NCBI GenBank assembly: GCA_030678995.1
Contig: JAUXTQ010000026.1
Span: 1-64,000, forward strand
Direction: 5' to 3'
DNA from: Caulobacter sp.
GTDB taxonomy: Bacteria > Pseudomonadota > Alphaproteobacteria > Caulobacterales > Caulobacteraceae
Length of the DNA: 64,000 nucleotides
Shown: in pieces, positions 1-8,917 of the stretch
Layout: the number at the start of each line of letters is the position of its first letter
Position numbering within the stretch: position 1 is the stretch's first letter
Notes under the pieces: generated by a model
Seen by the model: only the letters and a program-made list of their open reading frames with translations
What the model was told of the DNA's origin: nothing
Databases searched by the model: none
Program-made: the position numbers and the translations under genes

Positions 1-1065
1 TTCAACGACATCATGGAGATCGACACCAGCCACCAGGTGTTCAGCTCCGACGCGCACCTGGGCGGCATCACCCTGCGCGACATGGACGACGACTTCATCC
101 TGCCGATGTTCATCGCCATGGACCCGCCCAAGCACGATGTGCAGCGCAAGACCGTGTCGCCGATCGTCAGCCCCCAGAGCCTGATGCAGCTGGAGCCGAT
201 CATCCGCGAGCGGGCCGCCGGCCTGCTGGACAGTCTGCCGATCGGCGAGACCTTCGACTGGGTCGACCGCATCTCCATCGAGCTGACCACCCAGATGCTG
301 GCGACCCTGTTCGACTTCCCGTTCCACGACCGGCGCAAGCTGACCCGCTGGTCGGACGTGGCCACCGCCGCGCCGGGCATGGGGGTGATCGAGACCGAGG
401 AGCAGCGCCGCGAGGAGCTGTTCGAGTGCCTCGCCTATTTCACCGAGCTGTGGAACCAGCGCGTCAACGCCCCGCCGGCCAACAACCTGATCTCGCTGCT
501 GGCGCATGGCGAGGCGACCCGCAACATGGAGCCGATGGAGTATCTGGGGAACCTGATCCTGCTGATCGTCGGCGGCAACGACACCACCCGCAACACCATG
601 ACCGGCTCGGTGCTGGCCCTGAACCAGAACCCCGACCAGTATGACAAGCTGCGCGCCAATCCCGACCTGATCACCTCGATGGTCTCCGAGACCATCCGCT
701 GGCAGACGCCGCTGGCCCACATGCGCCGCACGGCCCTGGCCGACTACGAGATCGGCGGCAAGACGATCAAGAAGGGCGACAAGGTCGCCATGTGGTACGT
801 CTCGGGCAACCGCGACGACACGGTGATCGACAACCCCGACGCCTACGTCATCGACCGCGAACGGCCCCGCCACCACATGTCGTTCGGCTTCGGCATCCAC
901 CGCTGCGTGGGCAACCGCCTGGCCGAGATGCAGCTGCGGGTGGTCTGGGAGGAAATCCTCAAACGCTTCCCGACGATCGAGGTGATGGGCGAACCCAAAC
1001 GCGTGCCGTCAGCCTTCGTGAAGGGGTATGAGACCCTGCCGGTGCGGATCCCGGTGAAGCTGTAA
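1..1065 (+). CDS. Cytochrome P450, CYP153-type alkane/fatty-acid hydroxylase (5' end outside window)
   Basis: The reading frame is open from base 1, so the N-terminus lies upstream; 354 residues are visible. The I-helix oxygen-activating motif GGNDTTRN, the ExxR motif (SETIRW) and the haem-binding loop FGFGIHRCVGNRLAE with its cysteine thiolate are all present. The N-terminal visible stretch (FNDIMEIDTSHQVFSSD) is characteristic of CYP153 enzymes, which hydroxylate medium-chain alkanes or fatty acids at the terminal carbon using a ferredoxin and ferredoxin reductase. No redox partner is visible downstream; one may lie upstream of the window. The gene ends at TAA and is followed by repeats rather than another gene. 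The family assignment is firm; the substrate is inferred from the family. Confidence 0.9.
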   Translation, partial: FNDIMEIDTSHQVFSSDAHLGGITLRDMDDDFILPMFIAMDPPKHDVQRKTVSPIVSPQSLMQLEPIIRERAAGLLDSLPIGETFDWVDRISIELTTQMLATLFDFPFHDRRKLTRWSDVATAAPGMGVIETEEQRREELFECLAYFTELWNQRVNAPPANNLISLLAHGEATRNMEPMEYLGNLILLIVGGNDTTRNTMTGSVLALNQNPDQYDKLRANPDLITSMVSETIRWQTPLAHMRRTALADYEIGGKTIKKGDKVAMWYVSGNRDDTVIDNPDAYVIDRERPRHHMSFGFGIHRCVGNRLAEMQLRVVWEEILKRFPTIEVMGEPKRVPSAFVKGYETLPVRIPVKL

Positions 1066-1077
1066 CATTCCATTCCT

Positions 1078-1251
1078 TCCTCCCCGGAGCGTAGCGAGGG
1101 GGAGGGGGACCGCCGCGAGGCGGTGGAGGGGGCAGCGCGGACGGGAGCGGCCCCGTCCTGAATTCAGGTCTTTCCGGCAGGTCCGGCGCTGCCCCCTCCA
1201 CCATGCTCCGCATGGTCCCCCTCCCCAGCGCGCTTCGCTTGTGGGGAGGAA
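1078..1251. repeat. Dispersed repeat family A, copy A1
   Basis: A block of small inverted repeats of about 170 bases. A C-rich and G-rich outer pair (tccccggagc at one end, gtggggagga at the other) encloses hairpins such as ccgccgcgaggcgg and ccatgctccgcatgg. The internal part matches copy A2 at 5223-5378 closely, including the shared gtcctgaattc core. It lies between the P450 stop and repeat B1, so 1066-1441 is almost entirely repeat and contains no supported gene. Confidence 0.8.
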
Positions 1252-1269
1252 GGGTTTTGGCAAACTCGC

Positions 1270-1427
1270 CCTGATGTATTGACGGCCAGTGTTGCTTCGG
1301 CGACGGCCCTGCTCAAGGACCGCCTTCGGCAGCCGAGGAGCGGCGACCCCGCAGGGGTCATCCTTGACCAGGTCCGGCGTCCGGAGCTCACAATTCCATC
1401 AAGTCCAAAGGACGATTCTCATCAGGC
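1270..1427 (-). repeat. Dispersed repeat family B, copy B1 (inverted relative to B2-B4)
   Basis: About 155 bases. It opens with cctgatgtattgacggccag and closes with ccatcaagtcc...catcagg, which is the reverse complement of the layout in B2 (26436), B3 (29116) and B4 (33162). The core caaggaccgccttcggc...tccttgacca is common to all four copies. The ends form imperfect terminal inverted repeats (CTGAT...CTTGATG...CTCCGG), like a miniature palindromic element. There is no coding capacity of its own. Confidence 0.75.
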
Positions 1428-1441
1428 GCCCAAGACCCACG

Positions 1442-1684
1442 CTATTTCAGCTTCCTGTAGTGAGCGTCCCGCGTGCTCCAAGCCTGAAGCATCCAGAAGA
1501 CCGGGGTCAGCACCGCGCCAATGAACCGGCCGGCCTGTTTGAGGTCCTCCGGCAGATAGCGGTCAGCCAGGACGATCAGGACGGTTCCAACGATGAAACA
1601 GGCGAGAACCCAGACAAGCAGACAGCTGCGTTTCGGCTTTCGCATCAGTGGGGAGCGCGGCGCGAAGGGGCGTTCCTCACTCAT
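1442..1684 (-). CDS. Small inner-membrane protein of unknown function
   Basis: An 80-residue protein with a basic, cytoplasmic-looking N-terminus (RKPKRS) and two hydrophobic segments at about residues 20-40 and 54-70, so probably two membrane spans. Its start codon overlaps the stop of the universal stress protein gene in an ATGA (1681-1684), which implies translational coupling and co-transcription. I do not recognise a named family. Given the context it may work alongside the stress protein, but that is inference from coupling alone. Confidence 0.6.
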   Translation of the reverse strand: MSEERPFAPRSPLMRKPKRSCLLVWVLACFIVGTVLIVLADRYLPEDLKQAGRFIGAVLTPVFWMLQAWSTRDAHYRKLK

Positions 1685-2154
1685 GCCAGATCCGCGATCT
1701 CGTCGTCGGTCAGATCGCCCGGCACCACGGTCACCGGCAATTTCCGCGACCCCCAGTTGACCCCGTCCCGCGCGATCGAGGCGACCAGCGGCCCCGGCCC
1801 CTTGCCGCCGGTCGAGGCGGCCAGGACGAGGATCTTGATGTCGGGGTCGCCGGCGACCACCGAGCGGATGGCGGACTTGGTGTTCTCGGCGTGTTTGATC
1901 AGGAACTCGGGGTTCTGGCCGGTGACGGCGACCACCGTTTCGGCGAGCTTCTGCAGGACCATCTCGGCCTCGACCCGCTCCTGCCGCTCCATCTCCTCGC
2001 GCACGCCGGACCAGTGCTCGAACACCGCCGGCTCGATCACCCGCAGCAGGCAGACATGGCCGCCGGTCGACACCGCCCGCTTGCAGGCATAGCGCAGCGC
2101 CGCCCCGGACTCGGGGCTGTCGTCGGCGATGACCAGAAACTTGCGGCGGCTCAT
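1681..2154 (-). CDS. Universal stress protein, UspA family
   Basis: A 157-residue single Usp domain. The N-terminal strand KFLVIADDSPESGAA and the following helix are typical, as is the C-terminal strand LPVTVVPG. The nucleotide-binding loop is present only in a degenerate form (GGKGPGPLVASIARDG rather than G-2X-G-9X-G-S/T), so ATP binding cannot be assumed. Usp proteins are small cytoplasmic dimers induced in stress or stationary phase. It is encoded upstream of, and overlapping with, an 80-residue membrane protein on the same strand. The start ATG at 2154 is followed by the expected first strand of the fold. Confidence 0.85.
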   Translation of the reverse strand: MSRRKFLVIADDSPESGAALRYACKRAVSTGGHVCLLRVIEPAVFEHWSGVREEMERQERVEAEMVLQKLAETVVAVTGQNPEFLIKHAENTKSAIRSVVAGDPDIKILVLAASTGGKGPGPLVASIARDGVNWGSRKLPVTVVPGDLTDDEIADLA

Positions 2155-2217
2155 GGGGCGGACGGTGGCTTAGGCGGATGGGGTTCGCAAGTGGAACAAA
2201 TTGTTCCGCTCACCCCT

Positions 2218-2298
2218 GCGAATGCCGGGGCCCAGATGACAGAACTCGATTTCAACCGGTTGGCTGTAGCGATCTTTGATCTGGGTCCCGGCATTCGC
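2218..2298. repeat. Repeat family D, copy D1: long inverted repeat
   Basis: The arms at 2218-2237 and 2279-2298 are complementary at 19 of 20 positions (gcgaatgccggggcccagat against its near-perfect inverse), separated by 41 bases. It sits just beyond the trpS stop on the minus strand and before the stress protein, so it could act as a transcript 3' end or barrier for trpS. A related sequence occurs at 27440-27575. Confidence 0.7.
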
Positions 2299-2316
2299 CG
2301 GGATGAGCGGTTGTTT

Positions 2317-3348
2317 TTACCGCCAGAACCCGACGATCCGCTTCACCTCGTCCAGCGTCGGGGCGGCGATTTCCCGCGCCTTGTCCGCGCCGGCGGCCAG
2401 CACCCGGTCGATCTCCGCCGGGTCGGCCATCAGCCGGCGCATGCGGTCGCTGACGGGACCCAGCCTGGCCACCGCCAGGTCGGCCAGGGCCGGCTTGAAG
2501 GTCCCGAAGCCCTTGCCGCCGAACTCGGCCAGCACCTGGGCCTTGGTCAGGTCGGCCAGCGCCCCGTAGATGCCCACCAGATTGTCCGCCTCGGGCCGGG
2601 CCTTGAGGTCTTCCAGCGACTCCGGCAGCGGCTCGGGGTCGGTCTTCGCCTTGCGGATCTTCTGGCTGATCGTGTCGGCGTCGTCGGTCAGGTTGATGCG
2701 CGAATTGTCCGACGGGTCGGACTTGCTCATCTTCGCCGCCCCGTCGCGCAGGGACATGATCCGCGCGCCCGGCCCCTCGATCAGGCCTTCAGGCAGCGGG
2801 AAATAGCCCGGCCGGTCGAAGTCGTGATTGAACTTGGCGGCGATGTCGCGGGTCAGTTCCAGGTGCTGCTTCTGGTCCTCGCCCACCGGCACGTGCGTGG
2901 CCTTGTAGATCAGGATATCGGCCGCCTGGAGCACCGGGTAGGTGTAGAGGCCCACCGAGCTGCGCTCCTTGTGCTTGCCGCTCTTCTCCTTGAACTGGGT
3001 CATCCGGTCGAGCCAGCCCAGGCGGGCGACACACTGTAGGATCCAGCCCAGCTCGGCGTGGGCGCTAACCGCCGACTGCGGGAAGATGCTGGCCTTGGCA
3101 GGATCGACCCCGGCGGCGATGTAGGCGGCGGCGATCTCGCGGGTCTGGGCGGTCAGCTGAGCCGGGTCCTGCCACACGGTGATGGCGTGCAGATCGACGA
3201 CGCAGAACAGGCATTCGGTCTCGTGCTGCAGCCGGGCGAACTTCACCAAGGCGCCGAGATAGTTGCCCAGGTGCAGGGCCCCGGAGGGCTGCACGCCGGA
3301 CAGGACCCGGGTCGGGCCGGAATAGGAGGCGGGAGGCTGATCGGTCAT
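2317..3348 (-). CDS. trpS: Tryptophan--tRNA ligase
   Basis: A 343-residue class Ic aminoacyl-tRNA synthetase that charges tRNA-Trp. The N-terminal HIGH-like signature appears as [13 protein letters not shown] and the second signature as KMSKSDPSD around residue 200. Length and order fit the bacterial TrpS family. The ATG at 3348 places the signature about 20 residues in, as usual. It lies downstream of murJ on the same strand with about 140 bases between them. The trpS-murJ-glnD order is a conserved alphaproteobacterial neighbourhood (from memory). Confidence 0.96.
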   Translation of the reverse strand: MTDQPPASYSGPTRVLSGVQPSGALHLGNYLGALVKFARLQHETECLFCVVDLHAITVWQDPAQLTAQTREIAAAYIAAGVDPAKASIFPQSAVSAHAELGWILQCVARLGWLDRMTQFKEKSGKHKERSSVGLYTYPVLQAADILIYKATHVPVGEDQKQHLELTRDIAAKFNHDFDRPGYFPLPEGLIEGPGARIMSLRDGAAKMSKSDPSDNSRINLTDDADTISQKIRKAKTDPEPLPESLEDLKARPEADNLVGIYGALADLTKAQVLAEFGGKGFGTFKPALADLAVARLGPVSDRMRRLMADPAEIDRVLAAGADKAREIAAPTLDEVKRIVGFWR

Positions 3349-3491
3349 GGATCGGTCTTCTTGAATGGCAGGTCGATGGACGCGCGGACGGATCGCCGCG
3401 CGAAGCTCAGCGGGTATCGATCAGACGCTGCGCCATCGGCGCGGGGAGTGTGCCGCGAGGACCATGCGGGCTCGATACGGCAGAGCCGGGC

Positions 3492-5135
3492 CTAGAGCAA
3501 GTCCGCCGGCGGGGCGGCGGCCACGCCCGGCTTGCGACGCAGGGCTTCGCGGACCTCGGCCAGGGTCACCCCGCCGCTGCCCAGCAGCAGGACCGGATAG
3601 AGCGCCGCCCCGGCCATGGAGAGCAGCAGGACGGTGATCTCCTTGGGTCCCAGCCCGATCATGCGGACGCCCGCGAACGGCGCTTCAATGTCGGCGCGGA
3701 ACAGCTGCGCGGCGAACATCACCCCGCCCAGCACGGTGCTGGCGAAGGCGATCCGCGCCAGCTTGCTCCAGGCGGCCTGCGAGGGGCTCCAGTCGCCGCG
3801 CTTGCGCAGGGCGTGGACCATCTGGGCGACATTGAGCCAGGAGGCGAAGGCGGTCGCCGCGGCGATGCCCTCGAAACCGATGACGTAGAACAGGACCAGG
3901 CCCAGGCCGATGTTCACCGCCACCGAGATCAGGGCGAAGCGCATCGGCGCCCTGGTGTCGTGGCGGGCGAAGAACACCGGCGACAGAACGCGGGCCAGCA
4001 CGAAGGCCGGCACGCCCCAGCCGTAGTGGAACAGCGCCTTGGCCGTTTCGGCGGCGTCATAGGCGGTGAACTGGCCGCGCTGGAACAGGCCGTCGATCAG
4101 ATAGTGCGGCATGGCCAGCAGCACGGCGGCGGCCGGCAAGGTCAGGGCCATGGCGAAGACGATGGCCTGGTCGGTGGTCTTCTGCGCCTCTGCCTTGTCG
4201 CCCAGGCTGATGGCGCGGGACAGGGACGGCAGCAGCGCCACCCCGATGGCCACCCCGACCAGGCCCAGCGGCAGCTGGTAGAACCGGTCGGCCACCGACA
4301 GCCAGGTCCGCGCGCCGTTCACCTGGCTGGCGATGATCCCGGAAATGAAGATGTTGATCTGGGTGACACTGGCGGCGATGGCCCCGGGAATGGCCACGGC
4401 GATCAGGGCCCTGATCTGGGGTGTCAGGCGCGGGATGGTCGGACGGATCTTCGCTCCGATCCGCCAGACGCCCCACCACAGGAGGCCGGCCTGGACCACC
4501 CCGGCGGCGAGGATCGCCCAGGTGGCGGCATAGGCCGAGCCCATGGCGTCGCGCGGCGGGATGACGGCGATCAGGATGGCGGCGTTGAGCACCGTCGGCG
4601 CCGCCGCCGACAGGGCGAACCGGCCACCGGCGTTGAGCACCCCCGACAGCAGGGCGACGATGGCCATGCAGGGCAGGTAGGGCATGCTGATCTGGGTCAG
4701 CACGACGGCCAGTTTGTACTTCTCGCTGTTGAACCCGAACCCTGGATTGATGGCCAGCATCAGCCAGGGCATGGCCAGCTGCAGGGCGACGGTCAGGGCC
4801 AGGGTGATGGCCGCCAGCGTCGCCAGGGCGTCGGTGGCGAGCCTGTCCGCGGCCTCCTGCCCCTCGTTGGCCAGCACCTGGGAATAGGTGGGCACGAAGG
4901 CGGCGGTGAAGGCGCCCTCGGCGAAGATTCGGCGGAACAGGTTGGGGAACGACTGGGCGGTGTTGAAGGCGTCGGCGGCCGGTGTGGCGCTGGCCCCCAG
5001 CCGGGCGGTGATCAACAGGTCCCGGGCCAGCCCCATGAACCGGCTGACCAGGGTCAGGCCGGAAAACACCATCGACGAGCGGATCAGGCCGCCCTTGGGG
5101 GCTTTCGCGGGTCGGGACGGCTCGAGGGTGCTCAC
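3492..5135 (-). CDS. murJ: Lipid II flippase MurJ (MviN family)
   Basis: A polytopic membrane protein of about 547 residues in the MATE/MOP superfamily with roughly 14 hydrophobic segments. It translocates lipid II across the inner membrane for peptidoglycan synthesis. The N-terminal block FSGLTLVSRFMGLARDLL and the stretch AEGAFTAAFVPTYSQ are characteristic of MurJ. The frame is open to a TTG at 5150; I prefer the GTG at 5135 because the residues before it are not family-like, but neither has a strong ribosome binding site. It is downstream of glnD on the same strand, with repeat A2 in between. Confidence 0.93.
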   Translation of the reverse strand: MSTLEPSRPAKAPKGGLIRSSMVFSGLTLVSRFMGLARDLLITARLGASATPAADAFNTAQSFPNLFRRIFAEGAFTAAFVPTYSQVLANEGQEAADRLATDALATLAAITLALTVALQLAMPWLMLAINPGFGFNSEKYKLAVVLTQISMPYLPCMAIVALLSGVLNAGGRFALSAAAPTVLNAAILIAVIPPRDAMGSAYAATWAILAAGVVQAGLLWWGVWRIGAKIRPTIPRLTPQIRALIAVAIPGAIAASVTQINIFISGIIASQVNGARTWLSVADRFYQLPLGLVGVAIGVALLPSLSRAISLGDKAEAQKTTDQAIVFAMALTLPAAAVLLAMPHYLIDGLFQRGQFTAYDAAETAKALFHYGWGVPAFVLARVLSPVFFARHDTRAPMRFALISVAVNIGLGLVLFYVIGFEGIAAATAFASWLNVAQMVHALRKRGDWSPSQAAWSKLARIAFASTVLGGVMFAAQLFRADIEAPFAGVRMIGLGPKEITVLLLSMAGAALYPVLLLGSGGVTLAEVREALRRKPGVAAAPPADLL

Positions 5136-5222
5136 GAGCCGGTTGTGCAATGGGGTGCGGGAGGGGTCAAGGCGTGGCGGATGAGGGGCGCCGAATCCGG
5201 ATCAAACCTGCAAACACAAGAA

Positions 5223-5378
5223 TCCTCCCCCCTTGCGGGGAGGGGAACCGCCGGAGGCGGTGGAGGGGTCAGAGCCAATGCGAACGGCCCCATCCTGAAT
5301 TCCGGTCGTTCCGGCGAGTCCGGCGCAGCCCCCTCCACCATGCTCCGCATGGTCCCCCTCCCCTCTGCGAGGGGAGGA
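5223..5378. repeat. Dispersed repeat family A, copy A2
   Basis: Same structure as A1. Outer tcctcccc...ggggagga hairpins enclose ccgccggaggcgg and accatgctccgcatggt. The central segment gaacggccccatcctgaattccgg matches A1 with few differences. It occupies nearly all of the gap between the glnD stop and the murJ start, so any glnD-murJ readthrough transcript would contain it. Confidence 0.8.
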
Positions 5379-5386
5379 TTCAGGGG

Positions 5387-8215
5387 CTATCTGGCCACGC
5401 TGGCCCTTGCCCGTTCCAGCTTCGGCCGGCCGCGGGGGCTTTGGCCGGTTTCCTCGGCGTCGAGGACTTCCATCAGGGCGGCCTTCAGCGCCGCCGAGCG
5501 TTTGGCGTCGGTCAGTTTTCCACCGCCCGGGGTCTGGACATAGAAGGCGTCCACCGCCCGCTCGCCGTAGCCGTCGATATGGGCCGAGATGATCGACAGG
5601 CCGGCGTCGGCCACCGCCCGCGCCAGGGCCTCCAGCAGGCCGGGCCGGTCGCGGCCGGAGGCTTCCACCACGGTGGCGTCCTCCGAAGCCTCGTTGTCCA
5701 TCATCACCGTGGGGATGATCGAGAAGGCCGAAGCCCGACCGCCCTCGGCCCCCTTGCGCGGCTCGAAGGTCGGGGTCTCGCCCCGCCCGGCGGCTTCCAG
5801 ACTGTCCGCCAGCCGCCGCAGGATGCGGGGATTGTCTTCGCCGATCGGCGCGCCGGCGACGTCCTGCACATGGAAGACGTCCAGCGCCTGGCCCTGGGCC
5901 GAGGTGAACACCCGCGCCCCGACGACGTTGCCGCCCAGGCCGGAGATGGCCAGGGCCAGGTCGGCGAACAGGCCGCGCCGGTCCTTCGCCGCGACCACGA
6001 TTTCGGCGGCGTTGCGGTCGGGCCGGATGCGGGTCTCGGCGGCGGCCCCACCCTGCAGCGCCGCGCGGCGGGCCAGGGCCGCGTGGGCGGCGAGCTCCTC
6101 GGTGGTGAAGGCGGTGAAGTAGGCGTCCTCCATCGCGGTAGTCCAGCCCTTGGCGACGGGATCGGCCTCGATCAGGGCGGCGCGGGCCTCGGCGGCGACG
6201 GACGACTGGTGCCGGCGGGCGCTGGCGGCGGGATCGCTCCCCCGGCCGCCGCGGAAGGTCGCCTCGGTGGCGGCGTAGAGCTCGCGCATCAGCTGGCCCT
6301 TCCAGCCGTTCCACACGCCGGGGCCCACGGCGCGGATGTCGGCCACGGTCAGGACCAGCAGCAGCCGCAGCCGCTCGGGATTCTCGACGATGCGGGCGAA
6401 GGCGGCCACGGTGGCCGGGTCGGTGACGTCGCGCTTCTGGGCGTAGTCGCTCATCACCAGGTGATGCTCCACCAGCCAGGCGATCAGCTCGATCTTGCTC
6501 CGCTCCAGCCCCAGTCGTTCGCAGGCCGAGCGGGCGGCGCGGGCGCCGGCCTTCTCCTGCCCGCCGACCCCGCCCTTGCCGGTGTCGTGCAGCAGCATGG
6601 CCAGGAACAGGCTCTCGCGGTCGTCGATCAGCGGCATGATCGACACCGACAGCGGATGATCCTCGGCCAGCTGTCCGTCGGCGATGTCGGCGATCACCCC
6701 CACGGCCTTCAGCGTGTGCTCGTCCACCGTGTAGGAGTGGTACATGTTGAACTGCATCTGGGCGACGATCCGGCCGAACTCCGGCACGAACCGGCCCAGC
6801 ACCCCCGACTCGTTCATCAGCATCAGGGTGCGGTAGGTCCGCTTGCCCCGCGCCAGGATGTCGAGGAAGGCAAGGGCGGCGTCCGGGTCGCGGCGGACCT
6901 TGGAGGTGATCAGCGCCAGGCTGCGGGTTACCGCGGTGAAGGCGTCGGGATGCAGATCCAGGTCCCGCTGGTCGGCCAGGCGGAAGATGCGGATCAGGTC
7001 CACCGGATCGGCCTCGAACACCTCCGGCCCGTCGATGGTCAGACGTCCGCCCTCCTCGTGGAAGCCGGCGGCTTCGAGCGGTTTGCGCTTGGGATTGCCC
7101 CGCCCCGGCAGGAAGCGTGACAGCCCCCTGGGCCGGGCCTTGAGGTGTTCGGTTTCCAGCTTGGCCGAGAAGGTCCGGGTCAGGGACCCGACCTCGCGGG
7201 CGATCAGGAAGTAGCGGCGCATGAACCGCTCGACGGCCGGATTGTCAGCCCGGTCGCCAAAGCCCATGCGGCGGGCGATTTCCGGCTGCAGGTCGAAGGT
7301 CAGCCGTTCCTCCGGCCGGCCCGTGGCGAAGTGCAGGTGCGCGCGCACGGCGTGCAGGAAATCGAAGGCCCGCACGAAGGCGGCTACTTCGCGACGGTCG
7401 AAATAGCCGAGTGTGAAGACCTCGGCCGGGGTTTCCACCGGATGCAGGTATTCGGCAATCCACATCAGGGTGTGCAGGTCGCGCAGGCCACCCTTGCCTT
7501 CCTTGACGTTGGGCTCGACCATGTAGCGGCTGGTGTCGGCCCGGCCGTGGCGCTCGTCGCGCTCCTTCAGCTTGGCGGTGACGAACTCGGCCCCGGTGTT
7601 CTTCATCACATCGTTGCGGAAGCGCTTCTTCAGATCCTCGGCCAGGGCTTCGTCGCCGGTCAGCCGTCGCGCCTCCAGCAGCGAGGTGCGGATGGTGAAG
7701 TCCTCCTTCGACAGCCGCACGCATTCCTCGACGGTCCGGGAGGCGTGGCCGACCTTGAAGCCCAGATCCCACAGGGCATAGAGCATGAACTCGATGACGC
7801 TCTCGGCATGGGCGGTCTGCTTGTAGGGACGCAAAAACAGCAGATCGAGATCGCTGTAGGGCGACAGCACGCCCCGGCCGTAGCCGCCGACGGCCAGCAC
7901 GCACAGCCGCTCGCCCTCGGTCGGGTTGCGGGCGCGGAACATGTGCACGGTGGTGAAGTCGTAGAGGGCGGTGACCACCTCGTCGGTGACGCCGCACAGC
8001 AGGCGGGCCGTCTCCAGCCCCCCGGCGCCGTTCTCCAGCCGCTCCTTGGCGATCATCCGGCCGCGGAACAGAGCCGCCTTGAGGATCTCCAGCGCCAGCC
8101 GCCGCTGCTCGGCCTCGTTGCCCAGGGCGTCATGGGCGGCGGCCGTGAGGCGCGCGCGCAGGGCGACGCCGTCGACGACATGTTCGAGGCGGGTGGGGCG
8201 AAGACGGGGGGCCAT
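5387..8215 (-). CDS. glnD: Bifunctional uridylyltransferase/uridylyl-removing enzyme (PII regulator)
   Basis: 942 residues. The nucleotidyltransferase motif GGYGRGVLSPYSDLDLLF lies near residue 115 (G-G and D-x-D), a central HD phosphohydrolase motif LAMLLHDTGKG lies near residue 540, and two C-terminal ACT domains sense glutamine. The enzyme uridylylates PII proteins when nitrogen is limiting and removes UMP when glutamine is high. Length and domain order match the full-length family. It is transcribed away from the parDE pair, which starts about 125 bases upstream. Confidence 0.96.
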   Translation of the reverse strand: MAPRLRPTRLEHVVDGVALRARLTAAAHDALGNEAEQRRLALEILKAALFRGRMIAKERLENGAGGLETARLLCGVTDEVVTALYDFTTVHMFRARNPTEGERLCVLAVGGYGRGVLSPYSDLDLLFLRPYKQTAHAESVIEFMLYALWDLGFKVGHASRTVEECVRLSKEDFTIRTSLLEARRLTGDEALAEDLKKRFRNDVMKNTGAEFVTAKLKERDERHGRADTSRYMVEPNVKEGKGGLRDLHTLMWIAEYLHPVETPAEVFTLGYFDRREVAAFVRAFDFLHAVRAHLHFATGRPEERLTFDLQPEIARRMGFGDRADNPAVERFMRRYFLIAREVGSLTRTFSAKLETEHLKARPRGLSRFLPGRGNPKRKPLEAAGFHEEGGRLTIDGPEVFEADPVDLIRIFRLADQRDLDLHPDAFTAVTRSLALITSKVRRDPDAALAFLDILARGKRTYRTLMLMNESGVLGRFVPEFGRIVAQMQFNMYHSYTVDEHTLKAVGVIADIADGQLAEDHPLSVSIMPLIDDRESLFLAMLLHDTGKGGVGGQEKAGARAARSACERLGLERSKIELIAWLVEHHLVMSDYAQKRDVTDPATVAAFARIVENPERLRLLLVLTVADIRAVGPGVWNGWKGQLMRELYAATEATFRGGRGSDPAASARRHQSSVAAEARAALIEADPVAKGWTTAMEDAYFTAFTTEELAAHAALARRAALQGGAAAETRIRPDRNAAEIVVAAKDRRGLFADLALAISGLGGNVVGARVFTSAQGQALDVFHVQDVAGAPIGEDNPRILRRLADSLEAAGRGETPTFEPRKGAEGGRASAFSIIPTVMMDNEASEDATVVEASGRDRPGLLEALARAVADAGLSIISAHIDGYGERAVDAFYVQTPGGGKLTDAKRSAALKAALMEVLDAEETGQSPRGRPKLERARASVAR

Positions 8216-8309
8216 GCCCCTTATGTGCGCTGCAACACGGGCCGGCGCAACGGGCAGCGCCTGTGTGAGGTGCTGCTGCCTGCTTTGCCACCAATCCGGC
8301 CTGTGGTAG

Positions 8310-8330
8310 ATATGTCAATCTTTGACATAT
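8310..8330. promoter_or_regulatory. Perfect palindrome, likely operator of the parDE pair
   Basis: The arms ATATGTCAA (8310-8318) and TTGACATAT (8322-8330) are exact inverse repeats with a 3-base spacer. They end 9 bases before the antitoxin ATG. ParD-type ribbon-helix-helix antitoxins usually bind such palindromes at their own promoter, so autoregulation is the natural reading. A possible weak -35 (ttgcca, 8285) lies upstream. The site also lies in the divergent region facing glnD. Confidence 0.65.
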
Positions 8331-8339
8331 GAGGTCGCC

Positions 8340-8612
8340 ATGGCCACCAACGTCCACCTTAGCCCCGAACTGGAGCGCTTCGCGCGGCAGTGCGTCGAGG
8401 AGGGCCGCTACAACAACGTCAGCGAGGTCGTCCGGTCGGCCCTGCGGATGCTGCAGGATGCGCAAGACCGGAAGACGGCCTTTATGGCCATGCTCGATGG
8501 CGTGCGGGAAGAAGCGGATCGAGAGGGCTGGGTGTCGGGTGATGACGCTATCGCTCAAGCCAGGGCGGCCATAGCCGCAGCGGAAGCGCGGCTAGGCCCC
8601 GATCCAGAATGA
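8340..8612 (+). CDS. parD: ParD-type antitoxin (ribbon-helix-helix)
   Basis: 90 residues, starting at the ATG at 8340 (MATNVHLSPELERF). An upstream in-frame TTG at 8322 lies inside the operator palindrome and is unlikely to be used. The N-terminal RHH region ending in YNNVSEVVRSALRML is the standard ParD DNA-binding and dimerisation unit; the acidic C-terminal tail would wrap the toxin. Its stop overlaps the toxin start in ATGA (8609-8612). It is a type II antitoxin that neutralises the ParE product and represses the operon. It sits between glnD and mutS, outside the core order. Confidence 0.9.
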   Translation: MATNVHLSPELERFARQCVEEGRYNNVSEVVRSALRMLQDAQDRKTAFMAMLDGVREEADREGWVSGDDAIAQARAAIAAAEARLGPDPE

Positions 8613-8917
8613 AGGCGGCGCTTTCACGCACAGCGACCAGAGATTTTCTGGCGGTTGTCGATTCCATCAACCTCGAAAGCCGGCGAGCGGCCAGCAAATT
8701 CACCGACGAGGTGGAAGACGCGCTGATCCGGATCGGTCGCCATCCTCAGATTGGCGCCGAGAGGCGAGAGCTGGCTGACCCGCCTGTTCGATTCTGGACG
8801 CTCCAGCGCTATCCGTACGTCATGATCTATGACGCTGCTGCGAGCCCGCCGAGCATCCTGAGGATCCTCCACGGATCGAGAGACCTGCCTGAGCTGCTCA
8901 GCGGTCTACGGACCTAG
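8609..8917 (+). CDS. parE: ParE-type toxin (RelE/ParE superfamily)
   Basis: 102 residues with the ParE/RelE fold pattern: an N-terminal helix (TATRDFLAVVDSIN), the segment IGRHPQIGAERREL, and the C-terminal strands VRFWTLQRYPYVMIYD and LRILHGSRDL. ParE proteins classically poison DNA gyrase, whereas RelE proteins cleave mRNA; the sequence fits the ParE branch better but the target is not proven. Translation is coupled to parD. The final TAG overlaps the TAG of the convergent mutS gene (shared bases ctag, 8914-8917). Confidence 0.88.
   Translation: MKAALSRTATRDFLAVVDSINLESRRAASKFTDEVEDALIRIGRHPQIGAERRELADPPVRFWTLQRYPYVMIYDAAASPPSILRILHGSRDLPELLSGLRT

Noticed and set aside
1648..7120. Long plus-strand frames over usp-trpS, murJ and glnD
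   Set aside because: They are rich in G, R, H, Q and D, have no motifs, and lie opposite genes with clear family signatures.
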